Positions 9,063 to 16,978 of a stretch of DNA of 64,000 nucleotides are shown here, piece after piece. A model generated the notes under the pieces. It worked only from the letters and a program-made list of their open reading frames with translations. It was not told where the DNA came from and did no database searches. Where the stretch lies: positions 1-64,000 of the forward strand of contig CAKTOK010000003.1 in NCBI GenBank assembly GCA_934589835.1, in the 5' to 3' direction. Both the position numbers and the translations under genes were made by a program. This DNA is from an uncultured Oscillospiraceae bacterium (GTDB lineage Bacteria > Bacillota > Clostridia > Oscillospirales > Oscillospiraceae). The number at the start of each line of letters is the position of its first letter. Within the stretch, counting starts at the first letter, position 1.

Positions 9063-9309
9063 ATGCGCCCTTGTACTTTTTCCGCGTGGCCAATCCGCCG
9101 CGAATGTGGCGCTGCGCCTTGTTTTCCTCCAGCACCGCCTTCACCTGCGTGTAGAGCGCGCGGTCATACAGCGGCAGACGCTCCGACAGGTCCTTATGTA
9201 CCGTGGACTTGCTGACGCCGAACCTTTTGGCGGCAGCGCGAACCGTGGTCCTGTTCTCTATGAGGTAAAGGGCCAGCTCCTCGGCCCGCCGTTCCAGATC
9301 GTCTCGGAT
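9061..9309 (-). CDS. spoIIID: Sporulation transcriptional regulator SpoIIID (no canonical start codon)
   Basis: The minus-strand frame encodes 82 residues that match SpoIIID along its whole length: TVRAAAKRFGVSKSTVHKDL (helix-turn-helix), then RLPLYDRAL and the C-terminal block RHIRGGLATRKKYKG. SpoIIID is a mother-cell DNA-binding protein acting under sigma-E. The position where other SpoIIID proteins have Met is ATC (9307-9309). GGGAG lies 9 bases before this ATC, and no ATG, GTG, TTG or CTG occurs in frame between it and the upstream stop codon. Either an AUC start is used, or the start codon is mutated or misread. The protein identity is certain; its expression is not. Confidence 0.85.
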   Translation of the reverse strand: MRDDLERRAEELALYLIENRTTVRAAAKRFGVSKSTVHKDLSERLPLYDRALYTQVKAVLEENKAQRHIRGGLATRKKYKGA

Positions 9310-9338
9310 AGAGCACCACTCCCATACTGTTGCTGGGA

Positions 9339-9369
9339 TATGTATATGGGCGCGGACGGCCGGTTATGA
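9339..9369 (-). promoter_or_regulatory. Possible sigma-E-like promoter of spoIIID
   Basis: On the minus strand TCATAAC (9363-9369) and TATACATA (9339-9346) loosely resemble sigma-E -35 and -10 elements, with a 16-bp gap. Position fits a 23-base leader before the AUC codon at 9309. The match is weak, and the idea rests mainly on the known sigma-E control of spoIIID. Confidence 0.25.
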
Positions 9370-9380
9370 CGGGGTTTGCC

Positions 9381-10205
9381 CTACCGCAGCGCTTTGGTGG
9401 GGCAGACCTTCACGCACTCGTAGCAGAGGATGCACTCCGTGGCGTTTTTCCGCCGCCGCGATTCGCGATTGACCTCCACATCCATGGGGCAGGCCCGCAG
9501 GCACCGGCCGCAATGGATGCAGGCCGACTCGTCACAGTGGACCCGCAGCAGTGCGAAATAGCTCATGGGCTTGAGGAATACCGTGACGGGGCAGAGGTAC
9601 TTGCAGAACGCGCGGTTGTCCCGCAGGGCAAAGGCCAGCGCGATCCCCGCCCCGTAATACAGCGCGTTTCCGCCCACGAACAGCCAGAACATGATGCGCT
9701 CCAGATGGGCGGCCCGCACCAGAAACAGTCCCGCTACCAACGCCAGCGACAGCGCGAACAGCACATACCGCAGCCGCCCCAGCTTCTCCCTGCGGGGTGC
9801 GGCGGGGTGCTTGTAGGGCAGCAGGTCCAGCACCATGGCCGTCCAGCAGGCGTAGCCGCACCAGCCCCGCCCGAACAGCAGCGGGCCGAAGATCTTGGCC
9901 ACGGCGTAGTGAATAGTGGCCGCCTCGAACACTCCCAGAAACAGATAGTACCAGAAGCCCTCCAGCTGCATATTCTCGCCGCACAGAAGGCCCAGATAAA
10001 CCAGCATATACGTCCCCACCGCCAGCTGCACGAACCGGCGGGCGTACCGCTTTCCAGCAGTGAACAGCGCCGTGCCCGCGGCGAGGCAGCCGCCGATGTA
10101 GGTGAAGTTCAGCAGATAGAACAGATTGTCCTTCGTGAGCCACAGCGTCACCGCCACCGTCTCGAACACCAGCAACAGCAGCAGGGACGGCACATATTTT
10201 TTCAC
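9381..10205 (-). CDS. 4Fe-4S membrane protein (NapH/CcoG-like)
   Basis: A 274-residue integral membrane iron-sulfur protein. About six hydrophobic segments occupy the first 215 residues, interrupted by two short Cys motifs (GRGWCGYACW and FCKYLCPV) as in NapH/NosR/CcoG-type electron-transfer proteins. The C-terminus carries two classical ferredoxin motifs, CIHCGRCLRACP and CILCYECVKVCP, so two [4Fe-4S] clusters are expected. The GTG at 10205 was chosen because of GGAGGG just upstream. No partner reductase is adjacent, so the redox partner is unknown. Confidence 0.85.
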   Translation of the reverse strand: MKKYVPSLLLLLVFETVAVTLWLTKDNLFYLLNFTYIGGCLAAGTALFTAGKRYARRFVQLAVGTYMLVYLGLLCGENMQLEGFWYYLFLGVFEAATIHYAVAKIFGPLLFGRGWCGYACWTAMVLDLLPYKHPAAPRREKLGRLRYVLFALSLALVAGLFLVRAAHLERIMFWLFVGGNALYYGAGIALAFALRDNRAFCKYLCPVTVFLKPMSYFALLRVHCDESACIHCGRCLRACPMDVEVNRESRRRKNATECILCYECVKVCPTKALR

Positions 10206-10272
10206 GGGTATCCCTCCTCTCCTCCGCAGTATAGCACACGCGCCGCCGCCGCGCCACTGAAAATGCGCGGAC

Positions 10273-10312
10273 GCACGAAGCCGCACTCCCCGAAGGGCGT
10301 GCGGCCTCGTGC
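10273..10312. terminator. Hairpin after the glutamine synthetase III operon
   Basis: 14-bp stem with one mismatch plus an inner CCC/GGG pairing. T-rich tail (TTTATTT) occurs on the plus strand only; on the minus strand, the direction of the flanking genes, there is no T run. Its role as an operon terminator is therefore uncertain. Confidence 0.45.
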
Positions 10313-10347
10313 TTTATTTAAGGAGAGAAACTGACAGATAAGAAGAT

Positions 10348-10926
10348 TCAGGCAACATCCACGTTGTCATCGTAGCGGACAAATCGACCGTCCTTATAGT
10401 AATGTCCCGGCGGGAACGGCAGTACCCTGACGCACAGGCCCGTCAGGCTCTCCGGCTCGCTGGCGAATACCGTTTCGCCGGTGTCGGTGAAGCCGTAATA
10501 CAGAGGGCGTCCGCCGCTGCTGTCGCGGGCGGCGATGAACTGACCGGACACGCGGTCAAACAGGATCAGCGAGAACTGGCCGGACAGCATTTTGAACATC
10601 CCTACGCCGTACTCGCGGTACAGCGGCAGCAGCAGCTCGCAGTCGCAGCGGCTGCGGAAGCGATAGCCTCGGGCCAGCAGGCCGGCCCGCAGGCCGCCGT
10701 AGCCGATGAAATTCCCGCTGCATACGGCGTAGCTGCCGTCCAGAGACAGAGGCTGCATCTCATCGGCGGGGCGGTCCACCGAGGCCCGCCGGTGATAGCC
10801 CAGCAGGCCGCAGCCCAGATCCACGATACGGCTGTCGGCAGGTCCGAACGGTGCTGCCTGCATCAGGCCCTTCGTAAACATTGTGATGTCGGTACAGCTT
10901 CCGCAGAAGCCCATGATCGTACGCAT
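10348..10926 (-). CDS. Class II glutamine amidotransferase-like protein lacking the catalytic Cys
   Basis: 192 residues corresponding only to the N-terminal glutaminase domain of asparagine synthetase B; no synthetase domain follows. The family N-terminus is M-C-G-I-x-G-F, where Cys2 is the nucleophile; here it is MRTIMGF, so Cys2 is Arg (CGT, one transition from TGT). The Asn-Gly-Glu motif of the glutamine pocket reads S-G-N (CSGNFIGY), while CDCELLLPLYREYG is kept. It is probably a non-catalytic domain. GGAGG is 8 bases before the ATG. It lies 40 bp after glutamine synthetase III, suggesting a role linked to that enzyme or to sensing glutamine. Confidence 0.8.
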   Translation of the reverse strand: MRTIMGFCGSCTDITMFTKGLMQAAPFGPADSRIVDLGCGLLGYHRRASVDRPADEMQPLSLDGSYAVCSGNFIGYGGLRAGLLARGYRFRSRCDCELLLPLYREYGVGMFKMLSGQFSLILFDRVSGQFIAARDSSGGRPLYYGFTDTGETVFASEPESLTGLCVRVLPFPPGHYYKDGRFVRYDDNVDVA

Positions 10927-10966
10927 GATAGATGCCTCCTTTGTCAGATTTTGGTGTTTGCCGGGT

Positions 10967-13057
10967 TTATTCGCTGAACAGCAGATCCCCATAGGTGGGG
11001 AACGGCCAGCGGTCAGACGGCATATAGGTCTCCGCCTCGTCGCAGGGGGCGCGCAGGGCTGCCATCCGCGGCAGTACCTGATCGCGGATGAGATCCGCCG
11101 CCTCCGTGATATCCTCGATGCCGCGGTACACGGCCAGCGACGAGGCCAGCGCGTCCACCGCATCGCTGATCTGCTCCGTCAGGTCGGAGAGCGCTTCGAT
11201 CTGACGGATCTCGCAGCCGCCGCTGGACGGCACCACCGCCTGCTTGGCCGCAACCGCCGACGCCAGCTGCGCGGTATAGGCCTCCACCGCCGGCAGGATC
11301 TGGCGGCGGGCCATGTCCACCATGGTGCGGGCCTCGATATGCACGGTCTTACAATAGTTATCCAACGTGATCTCATAGCGGGAGCGGAGCTCCGCCTCGG
11401 ACATTACATGGTGACCGGTGAGCAGCGCTATGTTCTTCTTTTCCAACAGGCAGGGCACCGCGTCCGGCGTGGTCCGCAGATTCAGCAGACCCCGCTTCTC
11501 CGTGGCCTCCCTGATCCAGGCGTCGTCGTAGCCGTTGCCGTTGAAGAGAATGCGCTTGTGGGCCTTGACGGTCCGCTGGAGCAGGGCATGGAGGGCGGCG
11601 TCGAGATCCGACGCCTGCTCCAGCTCATCGGCGTACTGCCGCAGGGATTCGGCCACCGCCGTGTTCAGCATGATATTGCAGCAGGCGATGGAGTTGGCGG
11701 AGCCCAGCATCCGGAACTCGAACTTGTTGCCGGTGAAGGCAAAGGGCGAGGTGCGGTTACGGTCCGTGGTATCGCGGACAAAGCGCGGCAGCACATGGGC
11801 TCCCAGCTTCAGTACCGTCTTCTCCGCGCCGCTGTACGGCGCGTCCGTCTCGATGGCGTCCAGCACCGCCGTCAGCTCGTCGCCCAGGAAGATGGATACC
11901 ACGGCCGGCGGCGCTTCATTGGCGCCCAGACGGTGATCGTTGCCGGCCGTGGCCACCGACAGACGCAGCAGATCCTGATAATCGTCCACCGCCTGAATGA
12001 CGGCGCACAGGAACAGCAGGAACCGCGCGTTCTGGTACGGCGTGTCGCCGGGCTTCAGCAGGTTCACCCCCGTGTCGGTGGAAATGGACCAGTTATTGTG
12101 CTTGCCGGAGCCGTTCACGCCGGCAAAGGGCTTCTCGTGCAGCAGGCACACCAGACCGTGGCGGGCGGCCACCTTCTGCATGATCTCCATGGTCAGCTGG
12201 TTGTGGTCGGTGGCTACGTTGGTGGTGGTATAGATGGGCGCCAGCTCGTGCTGGGAGGGCGCCACCTCATTGTGCTCCGTCTTGGCCAGTATGCCCAGCT
12301 TCCACAGCTCCTCGTTGAGATCCGCCATGTAGGCTGCCACCCGGGGCTTGATGGCCCCGAAATAGTGGTCGTCCATCTCCTGCCCCTTGGGGGGCATGGC
12401 GCCGAACAGCGTCCGGCCGCAGAAGATCAGGTCATGCCGCTTATCGAACAGGCCGCGGTCTACCAGAAAGTACTCCTGCTCCGGTCCCACAGAGGTACGG
12501 ACGCACTTTACATCCTCATCGCCGAACAGCCGCAGGACGCGCATGGCCTGCTTGTTCAGGGCCTGCATGGACCGCAGCAGCGGCGTCTTCTTGTCCAGCG
12601 CCTCGCCGCCGTAGGAGCAGAAGGCCGTGGGGATACAGAGGGCCTTATCCTTGATAAAGGCGTAGGAGGTGGGGTCCCACGCGGTGTAGCCCCGGGCCTC
12701 GAAGGTGGCCCGCAGGCCGCCGGAGGGAAAGCTGGAGGCATCCGGCTCGCCCTGGATCAGCTCCTTGCCGGAGAACTCCATGATCACGCCGCCGTCGGGG
12801 GACGGAGCGATGAAGCTGTCGTGCTTCTCCGCGGTGATGCCGGTCAGGGGCTGGAACCAGTGGGTAAAGTGGGTGGCGCCATGCTCTACGGCCCAATCCT
12901 TCATGGCATCGGCCACAGCGTTGGCCACCTGCTCATTCAGGATGCCGCCCTCGTCGATGGTCTTCTTCAGCGAGGTATATACCTCATACGGAAGACGCGC
13001 CTTCATCACACGGTCATCAAAGACCAGACTGCCGAAATATTCCGGTACGGTAGACAT
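10967..13057 (-). CDS. glnN: Glutamine synthetase type III
   Basis: A 696-residue GSIII (the 75-80 kDa dodecameric class), which makes glutamine from glutamate, ammonia and ATP. Typical blocks are [11 protein letters not shown] (substrate/metal Glu residues), [32 protein letters not shown] and [23 protein letters not shown] 13057 has AGAGGAG upstream; the in-frame extension to 13189 lacks support and would include the leader terminator. The gene is expressed from a consensus promoter at 13143-13171 through a short leader containing a terminator hairpin, so attenuation control is likely. Confidence 0.97.
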   Translation of the reverse strand: MSTVPEYFGSLVFDDRVMKARLPYEVYTSLKKTIDEGGILNEQVANAVADAMKDWAVEHGATHFTHWFQPLTGITAEKHDSFIAPSPDGGVIMEFSGKELIQGEPDASSFPSGGLRATFEARGYTAWDPTSYAFIKDKALCIPTAFCSYGGEALDKKTPLLRSMQALNKQAMRVLRLFGDEDVKCVRTSVGPEQEYFLVDRGLFDKRHDLIFCGRTLFGAMPPKGQEMDDHYFGAIKPRVAAYMADLNEELWKLGILAKTEHNEVAPSQHELAPIYTTTNVATDHNQLTMEIMQKVAARHGLVCLLHEKPFAGVNGSGKHNNWSISTDTGVNLLKPGDTPYQNARFLLFLCAVIQAVDDYQDLLRLSVATAGNDHRLGANEAPPAVVSIFLGDELTAVLDAIETDAPYSGAEKTVLKLGAHVLPRFVRDTTDRNRTSPFAFTGNKFEFRMLGSANSIACCNIMLNTAVAESLRQYADELEQASDLDAALHALLQRTVKAHKRILFNGNGYDDAWIREATEKRGLLNLRTTPDAVPCLLEKKNIALLTGHHVMSEAELRSRYEITLDNYCKTVHIEARTMVDMARRQILPAVEAYTAQLASAVAAKQAVVPSSGGCEIRQIEALSDLTEQISDAVDALASSLAVYRGIEDITEAADLIRDQVLPRMAALRAPCDEAETYMPSDRWPFPTYGDLLFSE

Positions 13058-13072
13058 GGGATCACTCCTCTG

Positions 13073-13122
13073 CAAAAAAATAAAAAGAAAAAAAGCGTCT
13101 GGGAGATCACTCTCCAAGACGC
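13073..13122 (-). terminator. Terminator/attenuator in the glnN leader
   Basis: On the minus strand a 12-bp stem with one mismatch (13111-13122 / 13095-13106, loop 13107-13110) is followed by a very T-rich tract (13073-13094). It lies between the glnN promoter and its ribosome binding site, about 15 bases after the predicted transcription start. It would stop most transcripts unless an antiterminator acts. Confidence 0.75.
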
Positions 13123-13142
13123 CTTTGCCTTCGATGTGCGAC

Positions 13143-13171
13143 ATTATAGGCCATTGTGATTCCTTTGTCAA
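13143..13171 (-). promoter_or_regulatory. Consensus sigma-A promoter of glnN
   Basis: TTGACA (13166-13171), exactly 17 bp, TATAAT (13143-13148) on the minus strand: a full consensus match. On the plus strand the -35 overlaps TTGTCA (13165-13170), which could belong to a weak divergent promoter toward the RNA at 13220. Confidence 0.9.
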
Positions 13172-13219
13172 TCGCCGTTTTTCACACATTTTACCACAAA
13201 TCTGCCGCTTGACTTTGTG

Positions 13220-13465
13220 AAAACGCTGTGCTGCCTTACCGGCTCAAGATGCGCAAGGGCGTTCGCTCCACTGAGGCATCTGTCCTCGCGGTGTGAACGC
13301 CCTTGCGGCTTTTCGGAAGGAAGGCGACGTGATGAAGCGAGAAGGCGGGGTGCGTGTCCCGTCGAGCTGCGCCATGAGGCACCCTGACCTGCCCTTTCCT
13401 GTACCCTTACGCAACAGCGATACAGCCGCAGCCGCCCTCCGGCAAAGGCCGGAGGGCGGCTGTTT
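13220..13465 (+). ncRNA. Candidate structured non-coding RNA of unknown class (about 240 nt)
   Basis: The interval has no credible protein gene but can fold as one closed unit. Distant segments pair in nested order: CGCTGT (13224-13229) with ACAGCG (13414-13419), TGCCT (13232-13236) with AGGCA (13377-13381), GGCTC (13241-13245) with GAGCT (13364-13368). Inside are a hairpin with a perfect 13-bp stem (13252-13264 / 13295-13307) and a second hairpin around GGGG/CCC (13347-13360). A strong terminator ends it on the plus strand. Size suits 6S RNA or raiA RNA, but I cannot assign it. The 5' end and promoter are uncertain. Confidence 0.5.
13429..13462 (+). terminator. Strong intrinsic terminator ending the 13.2-kb RNA
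   Basis: 15-bp perfect GC-rich stem (13429-13443 / 13448-13462), AAAG loop, followed by TTTTGCTTTATT on the plus strand. It also lies directly after the LysR stop (13470, minus strand), where the tail is not T-rich. Confidence 0.8.
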
Positions 13466-13469
13466 TGCT

Positions 13470-14336
13470 TTATTGCGTCTGAGACGGCGCGCTCTGATAC
13501 TGCCGCTTCAAAAATGACAGAAACAGGCGGGCCGCCGAATTGGCCGCAGGCATGGCCTTTACCGCCACGCCCAGACGGCGGGACAGCGGCTGATCCAGCG
13601 GGATCACCTTCACCTGCTTTTCATAGCCCGACAGCGAGAACGCCGACAGCACGGACACCCCCAGACCGGCAGCCACCATGGACAAGATAGCGCCGTCATC
13701 GGAGGCCGTCACCTCCAGCCGCGGCGTGTCCGCCGGCAGGTACTGCTCCACATACTGCTCCGGACTGGATAGGAACGGCTCCTGCAGCAAACGGGCAAGG
13801 GAGATGCTGCTGTCCGTCCACGGGAAGTCCGGCGGCGTTACCGCCACCAGCGGCGCGGCCGTCAGGGGCGTCCACTGGAAGCCGTGGCCGCAGGTTTCGT
13901 CCACGATGGCAAGCTGGATGCGATCCTCCTCCAGCGCCTCCGCCAGCTCGTTGCCCTGCACCAGCACGTCCACCTTGATCTCCGGATGCTGCTTGCGGAA
14001 TTTTTGCAGCAGCTGGGGCAAACGTGCCCGGGCGATGCTGGCGAAGCAGCCGATGCGTAGGGTGCGGCCGTAGACCTTCCCCTGCTCCTCCGCCTGCTGC
14101 CGCAGGGCGTCGCAGGCGTCGATCACCCCGTGGATATAGGGCAGCAGCTGCTCCCCTTCCTCCGACAGGCGGACGCCCCGACTGCTGCGAAGCAGCAGCG
14201 TGCAGCCCAGCTCCGCCTCCAGCTTGCTGACCAGATGGGTCATGGCCGACTGGGTGTAGCCCAGCTGCGCCGCTGCCTTTCCAAAGCTGCCGCACTGTAC
14301 CGCCGTCAGCAGCGCCCGCAGCTTACGATCATCCAT
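13470..14336 (-). CDS. LysR family transcriptional regulator
   Basis: 288 residues with the standard LysR layout: N-terminal winged helix-turn-helix (MDDRKLRALLTAVQCGSF, then AAAQLGYTQSAMTHLVSKLE, about residues 1-60) and a C-terminal periplasmic-binding-like effector domain starting near residue 92 (LRIGCFASIARARLP). The ATG at 14336 fits the family N-terminus; the ribosome binding site (GAGG) is weak. It is divergent from brnQ, so the likely target is the branched-chain amino acid carrier and itself. The effector cannot be read from sequence. Confidence 0.88.
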   Translation of the reverse strand: MDDRKLRALLTAVQCGSFGKAAAQLGYTQSAMTHLVSKLEAELGCTLLLRSSRGVRLSEEGEQLLPYIHGVIDACDALRQQAEEQGKVYGRTLRIGCFASIARARLPQLLQKFRKQHPEIKVDVLVQGNELAEALEEDRIQLAIVDETCGHGFQWTPLTAAPLVAVTPPDFPWTDSSISLARLLQEPFLSSPEQYVEQYLPADTPRLEVTASDDGAILSMVAAGLGVSVLSAFSLSGYEKQVKVIPLDQPLSRRLGVAVKAMPAANSAARLFLSFLKRQYQSAPSQTQ

Positions 14337-14463
14337 AGGAACCTCACTTTCGACATTCTGCACAATTTTTTCAGAGTTAATTTTCAATATATCACAACGC
14401 TGTACCGTTTTCAACCGCGTCTTTGTGAATTATCCGCCAATTTTGCCGAACAGCATGCTCACA

Positions 14464-14560
14464 TTTTTCATGCCATCAGTTTTTTTCATGCCCCCATCAA
14501 ATTTGCTCAGTTCCGCGGTCATGAAAAAAATGATACCCTATATTTATATTTTGCATGACC
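14464..14560. promoter_or_regulatory. Repeated TTTCATG-type sites between LysR and brnQ
   Basis: Four related sites lie in the divergent interval: TTTTTCATGCC (14464-14474), TTTTTTTCATGCCCCC (14480-14495), an inverted copy CATGAAAAAAA (14520-14530) and TTTTGCATGACC (14549-14560). They are candidate binding sites for the divergent LysR protein; an AT-rich block (TATATTTATATT) just before the last copy may be the brnQ -10 region. Confidence 0.45.
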
Positions 14561-14601
14561 CTGTTCAGCAAAATCGGGAACAAAAGAGGAGAGAAAGAAA
14601 A

Positions 14602-15918
14602 ATGCAGAAGAAAAGCCATAGCATTCGGGAAATGGTCGTTGTGGGATTTGCCCTGTTTTCCATGTTCTTCGGCGCCGGCAACGTGATTTTCCCGCCCTAT
14701 CTGGGCATGGAGTCCGGCCCCCAGTGGCTGACGGGCTTCTCCGCCTACTTCATCGCCGACATCGGTCTGGCGCTGCTGGGCATGTTCGCCCTGCTGCGGG
14801 TCGGCAGCAGCGAGGCGGTCATCCGCCGCGTGGGCAAGGTCCCCGCAGAGCTTCTGATGTGCGCCATCATCCTGTGCATCGGCCCCATGGTGGCCATCCC
14901 CCGCACCTCCGCCACCACATTTGAAATGGCCATCGCGCCCAACCTGCCCAGCGTGTCCCCCATCCTGTTTTCCGCCCTGTTCTTCGCGGTGATCCTGGCC
15001 CTGTGCATCAAGGAGTCCGCCGTGGTGGACATCGTGGGCAAGATCCTGACGCCGCTGCTGCTGCTGGGGCTGTTCGCCATCATCATCAAGGGCATCGTCA
15101 CCCCGCTGGGTGAGATCGCCGCCCTGCCCCAGATCGCCAATGTAGCCGTCACCGGCATCAAGGCCGGTTATCAGACCATGGACGCGCTGGCCGCCCTGCC
15201 CTTTGGCATCATCGTGCTTCAGAGCGTCACCGCCAAGGGCTATGACAGCAGCAAAAGACAGTTTCAGGTGGTGGGCGGCTCCGCCGTGCTGGCCGGTATC
15301 CTGCTGCTGGCCGTGTATATGGGCCTTGCCTATCTGGGCGCCACTGTGTCCGCCCAGTACACCGGCGCCATCGGCCGCGCCCAGCTGATCATGGCCATTG
15401 TAGAGGCCCTGATGGGCAAGGCCGGCATGGTCCTGTTCGGCGTGGTGGTGGGGCTGGCCTGCGTCACCACCGCCATCGCCCTCACCAGCTCTGCCGCTGC
15501 CTACTTTTCCGAGCTGTGCCGCGGCAAGGTGCCCTATCAGGCGTTTGTCATCGCCATCTGTGTGTTCAGCGCCGTTGTCTCCAATCTGGGGCTGGACACC
15601 ATTGTGGCTGTGGCCGCTCCCGTGCTGGATGTGGTCTATCCCCCCACGCTGGTGCTGATCTTCATCTCCCTGCTGATCCCCCGCGTGCCGGATCGCGTCA
15701 GCCGCGGCGCCGTCATCGGCGCTCTTATCACCAGCGTTCTCTGCACCCTGACCGCCCACGGCGTCAGCATCCCCTTCGTCGCCAGCCTGCCTCTGTACGA
15801 GCTGGGCCTGAGCTGGCTGATTCCCGCCGCTGCCTTCGGTCTGGCCGCCTCTCTGCTGCCGGGCCATGCCCAGCCTCGTGAGGAGCGTGTCTTCCAGCGT
15901 CCCAACGAGGAGCATTGA
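14602..15918 (+). CDS. brnQ: Branched-chain amino acid carrier BrnQ (LIVCS family)
   Basis: A 438-residue cation-coupled transporter for leucine, isoleucine and valine. About 12 hydrophobic segments span the protein; the LIVCS signature FALFSMFFGAGNVIFPPYLG is at residues 16-35. Start ATG 14602 follows AGGAG by about 11 bases; longer in-frame starts lie in the operator region. It is transcribed away from the LysR gene, its likely regulator, and is followed by a clear terminator, so it is a single-gene unit. Confidence 0.95.
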   Translation: MQKKSHSIREMVVVGFALFSMFFGAGNVIFPPYLGMESGPQWLTGFSAYFIADIGLALLGMFALLRVGSSEAVIRRVGKVPAELLMCAIILCIGPMVAIPRTSATTFEMAIAPNLPSVSPILFSALFFAVILALCIKESAVVDIVGKILTPLLLLGLFAIIIKGIVTPLGEIAALPQIANVAVTGIKAGYQTMDALAALPFGIIVLQSVTAKGYDSSKRQFQVVGGSAVLAGILLLAVYMGLAYLGATVSAQYTGAIGRAQLIMAIVEALMGKAGMVLFGVVVGLACVTTAIALTSSAAAYFSELCRGKVPYQAFVIAICVFSAVVSNLGLDTIVAVAAPVLDVVYPPTLVLIFISLLIPRVPDRVSRGAVIGALITSVLCTLTAHGVSIPFVASLPLYELGLSWLIPAAAFGLAASLLPGHAQPREERVFQRPNEEH

Positions 15919-15940
15919 TCCGGCGCAGACCCCGTCTCCC

Positions 15941-15977
15941 AAACAGAGGGCCGTCCCACAGACGGCCCTCTGTTTTT
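15941..15977 (+). terminator. Intrinsic terminator of brnQ
   Basis: 15-bp perfect stem (15941-15955 / 15961-15975) with a 5-base loop, ending in TTTTT. Confidence 0.85.
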
Positions 15978-15989
15978 GCACCGCTATAT

Positions 15990-16025
15990 CCTTAACGTGC
16001 CTTTAACGTCCAATGGGCGTATAAT
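15990..16025 (+). promoter_or_regulatory. Promoter region of the MoxR/VWA operon with an 11-bp direct repeat
   Basis: A perfect TATAAT lies at 16020-16025. No good -35 is present; instead TTAACG occurs twice 11 bp apart (15992-15997 and 16003-16008) where the -35 should be. This arrangement is typical of activator-dependent promoters using an OmpR/PhoB-type regulator. The regulator is not known. Confidence 0.5.
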
Positions 16026-16056
16026 ACAGCATCAAAAGGTGAAACGGGGCGATCAT

Positions 16057-16977
16057 TTGGATATTTGGAAGGAATTACAGGCCGAGGGCATAGACCCCGC
16101 CCTGCTGGAGGAGATCGCGCAGTTCCGTCAGGCCCATCCGGTACCGCCGGAGGCGGCGGCACGCATTCCCGATCCTCAGTGCCTCTATTATGGGAAGGAG
16201 GTCTGGGAGAGCGCGGCGGCTGCTCTGCTGTGCGGGCAGCATCTGCTGCTGGCCGGTCCCAAGGCCACCGGCAAAAATGTGCTGGCGGAGAATCTGGCCG
16301 CCGTGTTCGGCCGTCCCGTCTGGGATGTGTCCATGTACGTCAATGTGGACGCCGCTGCCCTCATTGGGGCGGACACCCTGCAAAAGGGCGAGGTGGTCTT
16401 CCGCGAGGGCCCCATCTGCCGCTGTGCCCGTATGGGCGGCTTCGGTGTGCTGGATGAGGTGAATATGGCGAAAAACGAGGCGCTGGCCGTGCTCCACGCT
16501 ACGCTGGACCATCGCCGCGTCATTGATGTGCCCGGCTATGAGCGCATCACGCTGGACGATGCCGCCCGCTTCATCGGCACCATGAACTACGGCTACGCCG
16601 GCACGCGGGAGCTCAACGAGGCGCTGGTATCCCGCTTCGCGGTGCTGGATATGCCCGTCATCTCCGATGCGGATCTGCAAAAGCTGCTGCGCCGCACGTT
16701 TCCAGCCCTGTCCCCCAAATGGGCTGAGCAGTTCGCGCTGCTGTTCCGCGACCTGCGGCAGAAGTGCGACAGCGGCGAGATCTCCACCAAGACGCTGGAC
16801 CTGCGGGGCCTGCTGGCAGCTCTGCGGCTCATGGAGACGGGCATTCCCTCGGGACAGGCCCTGCGCCTGGGCATCATCAATAAGGCGTTCGAGCCGTTTG
16901 AGCGGCAGCTGGCCGCCGACACGGTGTGGGCCCGCATTCCGCAGGACATCGGGCGCAGCCAGCTGTTTGGAGCCTGA
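16057..16977 (+). CDS. MoxR-type AAA+ ATPase (NorQ/CbbQ-like)
   Basis: 306-residue AAA+ ATPase. Walker A is LLLAGPKATGKN (about residues 67-78), Walker B GVLDEVNMAKNEAL (about 130-143), sensor 1 GTMNYGYAG (about 173-181). MoxR-type ATPases act with VWA-domain partners to remodel or metal-load target proteins; the partner follows 1 bp downstream. The start is uncertain: TTG 16057 is chosen because an in-frame GTG at 16039 would fall almost on the predicted transcription start. The substrate is not encoded next to it. Confidence 0.85.
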   Translation: MDIWKELQAEGIDPALLEEIAQFRQAHPVPPEAAARIPDPQCLYYGKEVWESAAAALLCGQHLLLAGPKATGKNVLAENLAAVFGRPVWDVSMYVNVDAAALIGADTLQKGEVVFREGPICRCARMGGFGVLDEVNMAKNEALAVLHATLDHRRVIDVPGYERITLDDAARFIGTMNYGYAGTRELNEALVSRFAVLDMPVISDADLQKLLRRTFPALSPKWAEQFALLFRDLRQKCDSGEISTKTLDLRGLLAALRLMETGIPSGQALRLGIINKAFEPFERQLAADTVWARIPQDIGRSQLFGA

Positions 16978-16978
16978 T

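Noticed and set aside
10883..13159. Long plus-strand frame opposite glutamine synthetase III
   Set aside because: Low-complexity antisense translation; the minus strand is an unmistakable GSIII.
13311..13326. CGGAAGGAAGG resembling the SRP RNA core
   Set aside because: The conserved GTCAGG and AGCAG strands are missing, and the true SRP RNA is found at 30608-30751.
13310..13368. Loose similarity to parts of a cobalamin riboswitch (GGAAGG then GATGAAGC)
   Set aside because: The diagnostic B12 box is absent and no cobalamin gene follows on that strand.
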